A DNA stretch of 64,000 nucleotides. Source: Neolewinella aquimaris. GTDB lineage: Bacteria > Bacteroidota > Bacteroidia > Chitinophagales > Saprospiraceae. Both the position numbers and the translations under genes were made by a program. The DNA is taken from assembly GCF_014197245.1 (NCBI RefSeq), contig NZ_JACIFF010000007.1, positions 283,916 to 347,915 of the forward strand, written 5' to 3'. Within the stretch, counting starts at the first letter, position 1. Each line of letters starts with the position of its first letter. The notes beneath the pieces are model-generated. The model was not told where the DNA came from. It did not search any database and saw only the letters and a list, made by a program, of their open reading frames with translations. Positions 9,387 through 18,500 of this stretch are shown here, one piece after another.

Positions 9387-9926
9387 ATGACAAATCCGCT
9401 TCAGGCACTGCACGCCCTACTCGACCCCGCCGAACGGTGGACGGGTCCGATCGATCTGAAGCGCGGAGAGCCACTGGTCCTCCCCGGCACCGTTGATCGC
9501 AATTTGTACCGCGTGGAGGAGGGAACGCTCATGGCCTGTCTGGATGTTGAAGGTGAACAGCAATGCACCCGCTTCGGCTATGCGGGCGAATACGTACTGG
9601 TACTGGACAGCTACCTCTCCGGTGGACCGACCGCCTATAGCCTGATCGCATTGCGTCGGACCCGTCTGTCAGCATTGAGCTATGCCGCCCAGTACGAATG
9701 GTTGGGCATAGACGACAGCCACCGCAAAGCGTGGGAGGAATCGAAGGAGTGGCTGATTGCCGGATTACTCGAGCGAGAAGTAGACCTGCTTACCGCATCG
9801 CCCGAAGCCCGCTACCGCAGGGTACTGGCCCGCAGCCCACGCCTCTTCCAGGAGGTGCCCGCCAAGTACATTGCCAATTACCTGCGAATGAGTCCGGAGA
9901 CACTTTCTCGGCTCAAGAAATCTTGA
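9387..9926 (+). CDS. Crp/Fnr-family transcriptional regulator
   Basis: The 179-residue protein has an N-terminal cyclic-nucleotide-binding-like barrel (about residues 15-110; LKRGEPLVLPGTVDRNLYRVEEGTL with the spacing typical of the fold, split here by the family turn) and a short C-terminal helix-turn-helix (IANYLRMSPETLSRLKK). The Arg-Ser pair that binds cAMP phosphate in E. coli CRP is not evident, so the ligand is unknown. It is shorter at the C-terminus than typical Crp (about 200-230), ending directly after the recognition helix. Many Bacteroidota proteins of this type are small redox or nucleotide sensors. It lies between a terminator and a DinB-type gene with its own promoter box. Confidence 0.88.
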   Translation: MTNPLQALHALLDPAERWTGPIDLKRGEPLVLPGTVDRNLYRVEEGTLMACLDVEGEQQCTRFGYAGEYVLVLDSYLSGGPTAYSLIALRRTRLSALSYAAQYEWLGIDDSHRKAWEESKEWLIAGLLEREVDLLTASPEARYRRVLARSPRLFQEVPAKYIANYLRMSPETLSRLKKS

Positions 9927-9958
9927 TTCCCGTCAAGATTGGTCGAAGCGGTTGGACC

Positions 9959-9966
9959 TAATTTTG
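9959..9966 (+). promoter_or_regulatory. Promoter -7 box of the DinB-type gene (TAATTTTG)
   Basis: TAATTTTG is an exact match to TAnnTTTG and ends 4 nt before the ATG at 9971. A TTG at 9939-9941 could serve as the -33 element, 17 nt away. The geometry predicts a leaderless transcript. Confidence 0.5.
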
Positions 9967-9970
9967 GAAT

Positions 9971-10543
9971 ATGAAATCCCGCTCCACCCCCGACTTACTA
10001 AATACCCTGGACGCTCGCGTCCGGCAAAACCTCGAACTTCTCGAACGGCTGCGGCAGCTCCCGGACGAAGCACTCCAACGACGCCCCGGCCCCGAGGCCT
10101 GGACCGCGCTCGAAGCCCTGGAACACCTAAACGTCTTCAACGGGGCCTACCTGCCCCGTACGCGGCGGGCAATTGAGCGGGGAAAAACTATGTCTCCCTC
10201 TCCTACTTTCACGAGCAGCTGGCTGGGGAATGTGGTGGCCTCCTGGGCGCAGCCCGGCGCTAAAACAATCAAGCTACCTACTCTGAGGAAAATGAATCCG
10301 AAGCGTAAAATCCTGGACCGCACCGCACTCGACAACTGCCTCGCCAACGAGCGTGAACTCCAGGCGATGATCGCCGACGCCCGCGGACTGGACCTAACCG
10401 GGCTTAAAATCAAGACCATCGAAAGTTCGCTCGTTAAACTTCGCCTGGGGGACGTGTTGCGCATGCTGGTCAACCACGACTGGCGGCACATCGAGCAGGC
10501 CGAGCGTGCGACGCGGGGGGAAGCGGGGATTCGGAGGAGATAA
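9971..10543 (+). CDS. DinB/YfiT-like metal-binding protein
   Basis: The 190-residue protein has the four-helix DinB_2 layout: an N-terminal helix rich in leucine and arginine, then WTALEALEHLNVFNGAYL (first metal-ligand histidine), and near the end LRMLVNHDWRHIEQAERA, which supplies the HxxxH pair. The three histidines form the metal site of the family, whose members are putative metal-dependent thiol S-transferases or other hydrolases. The substrate is unknown. A perfect 11-bp stem hairpin lies 3 bp after the stop. Confidence 0.87.
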   Translation: MKSRSTPDLLNTLDARVRQNLELLERLRQLPDEALQRRPGPEAWTALEALEHLNVFNGAYLPRTRRAIERGKTMSPSPTFTSSWLGNVVASWAQPGAKTIKLPTLRKMNPKRKILDRTALDNCLANERELQAMIADARGLDLTGLKIKTIESSLVKLRLGDVLRMLVNHDWRHIEQAERATRGEAGIRRR

Positions 10544-10546
10544 CCC

Positions 10547-10571
10547 GTTGGACGGGGTACCCCCGTCCAAC
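10547..10571. repeat. Perfect 11-bp inverted repeat between the DinB-type gene and tRNA-Phe
   Basis: gttggacgggg / ccccgtccaac surround the loop tac. No T run follows, so it is not a classical terminator. It shares its arms with the palindrome at 9316-9332. Confidence 0.6.
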
Positions 10572-10609
10572 CGCTATGCCACCACTGGCCAAACTTTTCC
10601 GCCGAGTGC

Positions 10610-10641
10610 TTGCAAGATCGAACCGCTTTTAATTACCTTTG
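10610..10641 (+). promoter_or_regulatory. Promoter of tRNA-Phe
   Basis: A -33 TTG (10610-10612) and an exact -7 box TACCTTTG (10634-10641) are separated by 21 nt, the spacing of the Bacteroidota housekeeping promoter. The tRNA starts 39 nt downstream. Confidence 0.6.
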
Positions 10642-10680
10642 CGTCCGCTTTAATCGGGAACGCCCGAGAATACAGCATAC

Positions 10681-10753
10681 GGTGCGGTAGCTCAGTTGGT
10701 AGAGCAATGGACTGAAAATCCATGTGTCGGCGGTTCGATTCCGCCCCACACCA
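10681..10753 (+). tRNA. tRNA-Phe (anticodon GAA)
   Basis: The 73-nt cloverleaf folds as follows: acceptor GGTGCGG/CCACACC, D arm GCTCAGTTGGTAGAGC, anticodon arm ATGGA-CTGAAAA-TCCAT giving GAA, variable loop GTGTC, and T arm GGCGG-TTCGATT-CCGCC. The discriminator is A and no CCA is encoded. Pair 5-68 of the acceptor stem is C-A, a mismatch. Confidence 0.95.
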
Positions 10754-10856
10754 CATGATTATTGGAGTACACCATCATCACTTTACTGCGTCTTGCCCCG
10801 TCGGCGAGTAATAGTTTAGTGCGATAACCAACCCACTCCACAAACGTATTGCTCAG

Positions 10857-10888
10857 AGGTCCGCCGGAAATAACCGGTGGGCCTTTTT
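10857..10888 (+). terminator. Terminator between tRNA-Phe and hisG (possible his leader attenuator)
   Basis: An 11-bp stem (aggtccgccgg with ccggtgggcct, two G-U pairs, loop aaataa) is followed directly by TTTTT (10884-10888). It ends 20 bp before the hisG ATG. It would end the tRNA transcript. Its position also allows an attenuation role, but no histidine-rich leader peptide was found. Confidence 0.65.
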
Positions 10889-10908
10889 GCATTTTAGCTT
10901 ATCCCCGA

Positions 10909-11778
10909 ATGCCAGCTACCCCCGCCCCCCTCAGAATCGCCGTCCAGAAATCAGGTCGCCTGCTCGATGAATCTATCGAGCTGCTCAAAGAGTGCGGCAT
11001 CAAGATCGACAACGGCCGCGACCAACTCAAGGCCCCCGCCCGCAACTTCAACGCCGAAGTGCTCTACCTGCGCAACAGCGACATTCCCCAGTACATCCAG
11101 GACGGCGTCGCCGACATCGGCATCATCGGTGAGAACACGCTGATTGAAAAGGAAAAGGACGCCGAAGTAGTTCTCAAACTCGGCTTTTCGAAGTGCCGCC
11201 TCAGCCTGGCCACGCCCCGCGGTACCAAGTACGAAGGGGTTCAGGCACTAAACGGTCAGCGCATCGCCACCAGCTACCCCAACAGCCTGCGCGGCTTCCT
11301 GAAGAAGAAAGGTATCGAAGCCGAAATCCACGAGATCAGCGGCTCGGTCGAGATCGCCCCCAACATCGGACTGGCCGACGCCATCTGCGACCTGGTCAGC
11401 ACCGGCAGCACGCTATTCAAGAACGGCCTGGAGGAGCAGGACATCATCCTAAAGTCCGAAGCCGTCATTGCCGCCAGCCCCAAAATCGACGACGCGCGCC
11501 GGGCCATTCTCGACCAGCTTGTTTTCCGCATCAAATCCGTGCTGGCCGCCCGCAACCAGAAGTACGTCCTGATGAACGTCCCCAACGACCGCATCCAGGA
11601 AGTAACCGCGCTGCTTCCCGGCATGCGTTCCCCCACCGTGCTTCCCCTGGCCGAGGCGGGTTGGTCGAGCGTGCATACCGTTATCACGGAAGATCGCTTC
11701 TGGGACATCATCGACCGCCTACGTGCCACCGGAGCGGAAGGAATCCTGGTCGTACCCATCGCCAAAATGATCGTCTGA
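10909..11778 (+). CDS. hisG: ATP phosphoribosyltransferase HisG (long form)
   Basis: HisG joins ATP and PRPP in the first step of histidine synthesis. The 289-residue length and the C-terminal ACT-like extension (VLMNVPNDRIQEVTALLPGM, PTVLPLAEAGWSSVHTVI) mark the long, histidine-inhibited form that works without HisZ. The PRPP-binding region DLVSTGSTLFKNGL lies near residue 165. The frame extends upstream to a TTG inside the terminator, but the start at 10909 is chosen because the family N-terminus (LRIAVQKSGRLLDESIELL) follows it. Its stop overlaps the hisD start by one base (TGATG), so translation is probably coupled. Confidence 0.97.
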   Translation: MPATPAPLRIAVQKSGRLLDESIELLKECGIKIDNGRDQLKAPARNFNAEVLYLRNSDIPQYIQDGVADIGIIGENTLIEKEKDAEVVLKLGFSKCRLSLATPRGTKYEGVQALNGQRIATSYPNSLRGFLKKKGIEAEIHEISGSVEIAPNIGLADAICDLVSTGSTLFKNGLEEQDIILKSEAVIAASPKIDDARRAILDQLVFRIKSVLAARNQKYVLMNVPNDRIQEVTALLPGMRSPTVLPLAEAGWSSVHTVITEDRFWDIIDRLRATGAEGILVVPIAKMIV

Positions 11779-13061
11779 TGAAGATCTTCGTCGAGCCCAA
11801 CCGCGGCGAATGGGAAGCCCTCACCCGCCGTCCCGCTAACAAGTTAGATAACCTACAGTCCACCGTACGCGAGGTCATGCACCGCGTGCGGGACGAAGGC
11901 GACGCCGCCCTACGCGATTACACCGCCCGCTTCGACAAGGTCGAACTACAGGATTTCGCGGTATCCGAAGAAACGCTCGCCGCCGCCACCGAGCAGGTAC
12001 CCGAAACGCTTCGGCAAGCCATCCAGACCGCCAAACGAAACATCGAAACCTTCCACCGCAGCCAGCAGATTCAGGTGGAGGAAATCGAAACCATGCCCGG
12101 CGTCCGCTGCTGGCGCGAAAGTCGGGCCATCGACAAGGTAGGCCTGTACATCCCTGGCGGCACCGCTCCCCTCTTCAGCACGGTACTGATGCTGGCCGCT
12201 CCCGCCCAAATCGCCGGCTGTAAGGAGATCGTCCTTTGCTCCCCACCCGATCGCGGAGGCAACATTCACCCCGCCATCCTCTACGCGGCCAAGCTGTGCG
12301 GCGTGACCAAGGTCTTCCGCCTCGGAGGCTCCCAGGCGATCGCGGCCATGACCTTCGGTACCGAATCCGTCCCCCGCGTTTACAAGATTTTCGGTCCCGG
12401 CAACGCCTTCGTCACCGTAGCCAAACAGCTCGCCCAGCTCGAAGGACTCGCCATCGACATGCCCGCAGGACCATCGGAAGTACTGGTTTGCGCGGACGCA
12501 GGTGCAAGGTCAAGCCACGTTGCCGCCGACCTCCTCAGTCAGGCCGAGCATGGTCACGATAGCCAGGTCGTCCTCGTCACCGACAGCGAGGCAAAAGCAA
12601 AGGACGTCTGGCTGCAGGTCGAAGCCCAACTGGCCCAGCTCCCCCGCAAAGAGCTCGCCGCCCAGAGCATCACCAATAGCCTCTCGCTCGTCTTCAACGA
12701 CTGGGAGGAAGCCGCCGAATACGTCAACCTCTACGCCCCCGAGCACCTGATCCTGAGTATGGAGAACGCCCGCACCTTCGCCGGAAAGATCCGCAACGCT
12801 GGCTCTATTTTCCTCGGCTACCACACCCCGGAAAGCGTGGGCGACTACGCCAGCGGCACCAACCACACCCTCCCCACCTACGGCTATGCCCGTCAGTACA
12901 GCGGCGTCAGCCTCGATAGCTTCACCAAAAAAATAACCTTCCAGGAACTCACCGCAGCCGGACTACGCACCCTCGGCCCCACCGTCGAGATTTTAGCCGA
13001 AGCCGAACACCTGCAAGCCCACCGAAATGCCGTTAGTTTAAGACTAGCTGATTTGGAATAG
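11778..13061 (+). CDS. hisD: Histidinol dehydrogenase
   Basis: This zinc enzyme performs the last two oxidations of histidine synthesis (histidinol to histidine, with NAD). The 427-residue protein carries GLYIPGGTAPLFSTVLMLA, the central KIFGPGNAFVTVAKQL and DMPAGPSEVLVCAD, a zinc-ligand region LLSQAEHGHDSQ and the C-terminal YASGTNHTLPTYGYARQYSG. The ATG at 11778 overlaps the hisG stop. It is followed by an inverted-repeat spacer and hisC. Confidence 0.97.
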   Translation: MKIFVEPNRGEWEALTRRPANKLDNLQSTVREVMHRVRDEGDAALRDYTARFDKVELQDFAVSEETLAAATEQVPETLRQAIQTAKRNIETFHRSQQIQVEEIETMPGVRCWRESRAIDKVGLYIPGGTAPLFSTVLMLAAPAQIAGCKEIVLCSPPDRGGNIHPAILYAAKLCGVTKVFRLGGSQAIAAMTFGTESVPRVYKIFGPGNAFVTVAKQLAQLEGLAIDMPAGPSEVLVCADAGARSSHVAADLLSQAEHGHDSQVVLVTDSEAKAKDVWLQVEAQLAQLPRKELAAQSITNSLSLVFNDWEEAAEYVNLYAPEHLILSMENARTFAGKIRNAGSIFLGYHTPESVGDYASGTNHTLPTYGYARQYSGVSLDSFTKKITFQELTAAGLRTLGPTVEILAEAEHLQAHRNAVSLRLADLE

Positions 13062-13156
13062 GGTTGGTGGGTTGTTGAGTTGGTGATTTGTTGAGTGGGC
13101 GCAAACGCAACAACTCAACAACTCACCAACTCACCAACTCACCAACCCAATAACTG
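13062..13156. repeat. Long inverted repeat of ttgttgagttggt units between hisD and hisC
   Basis: The left half is built of ggttggtgggttgttgagtt-type words and the right half of caacaactcaacaactcacc-type words around a short centre (tgggcgcaaacg). The transcript could form a hairpin of about 30 bp. The same words occur at the 3' ends of trmB (19098-19130) and der (60307-60338), so it is a dispersed simple repeat. It may partly terminate or stabilise the his mRNA. Confidence 0.7.
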
Positions 13157-13162
13157 AAAACC

Positions 13163-14209
13163 ATGACCCCTACCACCACCACTGACGTTCGCTCATTAGT
13201 CCGCCCTAACATCCTTACCCTCATTCCCTACTCCAGTGCACGCGGGGAGTTTAAGGGGAACGCCGACATTTTGCTCGATGCCAATGAGAGCCCCTTCGAC
13301 AACGGCCACAACCGCTACCCGGAGCCGCTCTCGACCGACATCCGGATGGCATTGGCGGAAATAAAAAACATCGATCCCGATCAGATCTTCATCGGCAACG
13401 GCTCGGACGAGATCGTGGATCAGGTCACGCGCATCTTCTGCAACCCGGGCAAGGACTCTGTAGTAGCCCTGCCCCCGACTTTCGGGATGTACAAGGTGGC
13501 TGCCGGCATCAACGATGCGGAGTTTCGCGCGGTAAACCTGCTGCCGGACTTTTCCATCCCGGTGAGTGAGCTGAAATCCAGCTGGGACGAGACCTCCAAA
13601 ATTCTCTGGCTCTGCAGCCCTAACAACCCGAGCGGAAACTTAATGGAAGCCGACGTGGTGGAGGACCTTATCCGCAGCTTCCCCGGTATCGTGGTGCTCG
13701 ATGAGGCCTACATCGACTTCGTTCCCGAAGCCAGTTTCCTGCCACGCATTGATGAGTTTCCCAACCTGATCATCACCCAGACGCTGTCGAAGGGCTGGGG
13801 AATGGCCGGTGTCCGGCTAGGCGCGGCGTATGCCTCCAAGTTCATCGTCACGATGCTCCGGGCGATCAAGATGCCGTACAACATCAACGTGCTTACGCAG
13901 GGAGTAGCCCTTGCCGCCCTCAAGCAACCGGAGGTAATGCGGGAACGGGTTGCTATTCTCATCTCCGAGCGGAAGCGACTGGAGCGGGAGCTGCCTAAAT
14001 TTCCCTTCGTGGACCACATCTTTCCTTCGGTTACCAACTTCCTCCTGGTGCGCTTTGTCGATTCGGATAAAGTCTACCGACACCTGCTCGAAAACGGCAT
14101 CGTAGTGCGTAACCAGAGCTACCAACCCAACGCGAAGAACTGCCTGCGAATCACGGCGGGTCTGCCGGAGGAGAACGATCGGTTGCTGGAGGCGCTGCGG
14201 GTTCTTTAG
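13163..14209 (+). CDS. hisC: Histidinol-phosphate aminotransferase
   Basis: This PLP enzyme converts imidazole-acetol phosphate and glutamate to histidinol phosphate. The 348-residue fold-type I protein shows LDANESPFDNGHNRYPEPL near the N-terminus, FIGNGSDEIVDQVTRIFC, WLCSPNNPSGN, VVLDEAYIDF and the PLP lysine in TQTLSKGWGMAGVRLGAAY. It is the third gene of the his cluster, 101 bp after hisD across the inverted-repeat spacer. Confidence 0.97.
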   Translation: MTPTTTTDVRSLVRPNILTLIPYSSARGEFKGNADILLDANESPFDNGHNRYPEPLSTDIRMALAEIKNIDPDQIFIGNGSDEIVDQVTRIFCNPGKDSVVALPPTFGMYKVAAGINDAEFRAVNLLPDFSIPVSELKSSWDETSKILWLCSPNNPSGNLMEADVVEDLIRSFPGIVVLDEAYIDFVPEASFLPRIDEFPNLIITQTLSKGWGMAGVRLGAAYASKFIVTMLRAIKMPYNINVLTQGVALAALKQPEVMRERVAILISERKRLERELPKFPFVDHIFPSVTNFLLVRFVDSDKVYRHLLENGIVVRNQSYQPNAKNCLRITAGLPEENDRLLEALRVL

Positions 14210-14210
14210 T

Positions 14211-14317
14211 AACCGCAGATTTAAGACAGATTAAATTCGCAGATTCACGCAGATTTTAACATGTACTGAAACGAATCTGCGGAAATTCGCGAAAAAAATC
14301 CGCGTGCAATCTGCGGT
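14211..14317. repeat. cgcagatt repeat hairpin between hisC and hisB
   Basis: Words of the type ccgcagattt, cgcagattcacgcagatttt and, in the opposite sense, aatctgcggaaattcgcg and ccgcgtgcaatctgcggt fill the spacer and can pair over most of its length. The same words occur at 2178-2226. Such elements are common between Bacteroidota genes; function unknown. Confidence 0.6.
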
Positions 14318-14325
14318 AAAAAAAT

Positions 14326-15483
14326 ATGTCCCAGAAAATACTCTTCCTCGACCGCGACGGCACCCTCATCCTCGAGCCCACAGACTACCAGGTCGACTCC
14401 ATCGATAAGCTGAACTTCTACCCCGGCGTCTTCCGCTGGCTGGGACGTATCGTGCGGGAACTGGACTATAAGCTCGTCATGGTCACCAACCAAGATGGCC
14501 TGGGTACCGAGGGCTACCCGGAAGACACCTTCTGGCCCACCCACGAAGCAATGCGCCGCGCCCTGGCCGCCGAGGGAATCGAATTCATTGAAGAACTGAT
14601 CGACCGCACCTACGCTAAAGACAACGCACTTACCCGTAAGCCGAACACCGGCCTACTCACCGAATACCTGAACGGCGACTACGACCTCGCCAACAGCTAC
14701 GTCATCGGCGACCGGCTGACCGACATCCAACTGGCTAAGAACATCGGCGCGAAGGGAATCTGGATCGCGACCGATCCCGAACTCGGCAACGAGGAACTCG
14801 TAGACGGTCAGGAAAAGGAGCAGGACGTGGCCTCGCTTCTGGCCCCGACCATTGCCCTCCGCACTACCAGTTGGGAAGAAATTTACCACTTCCTGCGGCT
14901 GGAAAATCGCACGGCGACCGTCCGCCGCACCACCAAGGAAACCGACATTCTAATCGAACTCGATCTTGACGGTACCGGCCGAACTGACATCGACACCGGA
15001 CTCGGCTTCTACGACCACATGCTCGACCAGCTCGGCCGCCACTCCGGCTGCGACCTGACCGTGAGGGTGAAGGGCGACCTGCACATCGACGAGCACCATA
15101 CCGTGGAGGATACCGCCATTGCCCTTGGAGAGGCCTTCGCAAAGGCCCTGGGCGACAAACTCGGCATCGAGCGCTACGGCTTTTACCTGCCCATGGACGA
15201 TGCGCTGGCGCAGGTCGGCATCGACTTCGGGGGGCGGCCCTGGCTGGTGTGGGACTGCGAGTACCGGCGGGAAAAGATCGGCGACGTGCCCACGGAAATG
15301 TTTTACCACTTCTTCAAGTCCTTCACCGACGGAGCCCGCTGCAACCTCAACGTGAAAGTGGAGGGCGACAACGAACACCACAAGATCGAAGCCACCTTTA
15401 AGGCCTTCGCCAAGAGCATCCGAATGGCCAAACGGCGGGATGTGGACAATATGCGGCTGCCGAGCACGAAGGGGATGTTGTAG
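14326..15483 (+). CDS. hisB: Bifunctional histidinol-phosphatase / imidazoleglycerol-phosphate dehydratase
   Basis: The 385-residue protein carries two enzymes of histidine synthesis. Residues 1 to about 165 form a HAD phosphatase (DRDGTLI at the start, [33 protein letters not shown]) for histidinol phosphate. Residues about 190-385 form IGP dehydratase with the manganese-binding motifs [14 protein letters not shown] and, near the end, [20 protein letters not shown]. This fusion is known from Gammaproteobacteria and Bacteroidota. It is the last his gene here; hisH, hisA, hisF and hisIE do not follow. Confidence 0.97.
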   Translation: MSQKILFLDRDGTLILEPTDYQVDSIDKLNFYPGVFRWLGRIVRELDYKLVMVTNQDGLGTEGYPEDTFWPTHEAMRRALAAEGIEFIEELIDRTYAKDNALTRKPNTGLLTEYLNGDYDLANSYVIGDRLTDIQLAKNIGAKGIWIATDPELGNEELVDGQEKEQDVASLLAPTIALRTTSWEEIYHFLRLENRTATVRRTTKETDILIELDLDGTGRTDIDTGLGFYDHMLDQLGRHSGCDLTVRVKGDLHIDEHHTVEDTAIALGEAFAKALGDKLGIERYGFYLPMDDALAQVGIDFGGRPWLVWDCEYRREKIGDVPTEMFYHFFKSFTDGARCNLNVKVEGDNEHHKIEATFKAFAKSIRMAKRRDVDNMRLPSTKGML

Positions 15484-15597
15484 GAAGGCAGGTCGTTGGT
15501 TCGCTGGAATTTCAGTTCTTTAGGTCGGATGCGTGCCGCTGTGGGAGACCACCCCCGATCATCAGACTACCAGACACATTTGCTGCGTTACCCACGA

Positions 15598-18500
15598 GTG
15601 ATCCCAAAATCGTTGTGGCTGGTCCTCTGCCTGCTCGGGACCGGTATGTTATCGGGCCAGGGATCGGAGTTGTCGAACGTACGGGAGCGGATCATTGCCG
15701 TAAACCCGGCGGGCCAGCTGGTGGATTCGCTCACCATCGCACCGGGGAGCCTGGAAATCATTGCTCTTGACGGGCGACGAATCCCCGAAAGTGACTACCT
15801 CCTGAGCGGACGTTTTTTGCGCTGGATGAGCACCGATCTTCCCGATTCATTGCACCTGCGCTACCGCGCCCTACCCTTTGCGCTGGACGAACGGATGCGA
15901 CTCATCGACTCGACGCAACTGCGGCGGGAGGAAGCCGGCCTCGTGATCGGCGCCTACGACCCCTACGTGCGCTCCGGCCTGCTCGACAACGACACGAAAG
16001 TGCAAACGCGCGGCAGCTTTAGTCGGGCCATCAGCTTCGGCAATCGGCAGGACCTGGTCCTCAACTCCGCCTTCAACCTGCAACTCAACGGCGAGCTCGG
16101 CAACGGCATCCAGGTGGCGGCCGCCATCACCGACGAGAACCTGCCCGTGCAACCCGAGGGGACCACCCAGCAACTGCGGGAATTCGACCGCATCTTCATT
16201 CAACTGCGCAAGGACCGCACCCAGCTTACTGCCGGCGACTACGAGCTCCGCAACCCGGAGGGCTACTTCATGCGGTACTACAAAAAGCTGGAGGGGGCCA
16301 CCTTTACGACCATAACGGGAGAGGGCGGGGACGCAGGAGCATGGCAAAACAGTGCGAGCGTAGCCGTTGCCCGCGGTCAATTCATTCGCCAGAACATTAC
16401 ACCGGGTGAGGGCAACCAGGGGCCGTATAAATTGACGGGCGACGGGGAGCAACGTTTTCTGATCGTACTGGCGGGTACCGAACGCATCTACCTCGACGGT
16501 ATGCTGCTGCAGCGGGGACTGGACGCCGACTACGTGATTGACTACAACCTGGCCGAACTCACCTTCACCACCCGCCGGCTCATCACCCGCGACGTACGCA
16601 TCACCGCCGAATACGAATACGCCGACCAGCGCTACCTGCGCACCCTGACGGCCGGCAGCAGCCGCTACGAGAGGGGGAGAATGACGGCCTACGTTAACCT
16701 GTATTCTCAGCAAGACAGCAAGAATGCGACCGGCGACCTCGAACTCACCCCCGCGCAGCGGGAAGCCCTGAGCCTGGAGGGCGACACCCCGGGCGGCGTT
16801 GCCGTGACTAGCATCGACACCCTGAACGGAAGGGAAGAACTGCGGGCCACCTACGAATTGCGCGATACCACCATCGGGTGCGCGGTCGATCAATTCTACC
16901 TATTGAACAGCAACGACCCCGTGCGCGGCCGCTACGTTGCCACCTTTACCGATCGCGGTCCGGGCGGCGGTCCCTACCGGCTCGATCCGGAGCGGCCGGC
17001 CAACGAGCGCATTTACCTCTTCGTGGGCTACGACGAAAATTGCCGCCCCCTGGGAAGATTCGCGCCCGAGATCGATCTGGTCGCGCCCCAGCAGCAGCAA
17101 CTGTTCTCCGCCGGCGGGGCCTACCGCCTGGGGGAAGAGGGGGCCATTCGGGTCGAGGGCAGCCGCAGCAAACTGGACCTGAATCGCTTCAGTCGCCTCA
17201 ACAGCGGGGACGACGTTGGCCATGCCCTGCGGATAGATGCGGACCGTACTCTCCGCATCGGGAGCGACAGCAGCGGATGGGCGATTGCGGGGCGGGGGCG
17301 TTATGAATTCGTCGAGAAGACCTTCAACTTCATCAATCCCTACCGCTCTCCCGAATTTTACCGCAATTGGAACCTCAGCAACCGACTGAGCACGATCCGA
17401 CCCGAAGCGGCAACCGAGCAACTGGCGGGCGGGGGCATCGGGCTACTCCGGGAGGGCATCGGGCGGATCGACTACGACTACGAGCAGTTCACGCGTGGGG
17501 ACTCTTACGGGGGACGGCGGCACGAGGCACTCCTGCAGCTCGCTCTGGCGGGATGGGAGGTAGCGGGGACCATCAGTCAGCTAAACAACGAAGACACGGA
17601 GAGCCGGGGAAACTTTCGTCGGCCGAGTCTCCGGGTGAGCAAGGAATTTACCGCCCTCGGGGGGTGGGAACTTAGCGCCACCTACGGCGGGGAAAGGAGC
17701 GTGCGTCGATCGATCGCCACCGATAGCCTTTCGGCCCTTTCCTTCGAGTACGACAAGTACGTAGTGGGCATCGAAGCCCCGGCCACGGATCGCTTTTCCT
17801 TTCTGCTCAGTGCCAGCCAGCGCGACGACAAGCTGCCGGACGCCACCGAACTGCGGCGGAGTACTTCGGCCCGGGAGGTCAGTGCCGAGGGTAAGTTCCA
17901 GGCTGCGAAGAATCTGCAGGTCGGGGGAAACTTCACCTACCGCGCACTCGAAGTGCCCGGGCAGGACCTGGTGGAGGATCGCCCGAGCAGCACCTTTCTC
18001 GGTCGTCTCGACGTGCGGGCCGAAGCCCTGAAGCGGTCGTTTACCAGTCAGACCACTTACCAGGTTGGCAGCGGACAGGAACCCCGGATCGAGTTTCAGT
18101 ACCTCTACGTGGGCCCCGGGCTCGGACAGTACATCTGGCAGGACAGCCTCTACAACAACGACGGACGCATTCAGCCCAACGAGATCGAACTGTCCCCCTT
18201 CCCGGATATTGCCGATTACATTCGGGTCAGTGTATTCAACAACAACTTTATTCGCACCGACAACGCCGGCATCAACCAGCGCTTCAACTGGGATCCCGAC
18301 CGGCTGTGGCGTGGTACCACCGGCATCCGCAGTTTCCTGCGCCGCATCGCGCTCAATACGGCCATCAACATCGACCGGAAAACGCAGCAGGCCGACGACA
18401 TTCAGCCCTGGAACCCCTTTCAGCTGGCCGTAGCGGATAGTAATCTCGTTGCTCTAAACGTACGGCGGCGCCACGGGCTTTTCTTCAACCGGGCCAATCC

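Noticed and set aside
10849..10908. Upstream extension of hisG to a TTG
   Set aside because: The extension overlaps the terminator hairpin and precedes the conserved HisG N-terminus.
10754..10908. Histidine-rich leader peptide or T-box upstream of hisG
   Set aside because: No run of histidine codons and no T-box specifier/antiterminator motif; only a terminator hairpin was found.
11193..11777. N-terminal extension of hisD inside hisG
   Set aside because: It is the shifted frame of hisG; the HisD family begins at 11778 with a TGATG overlap.
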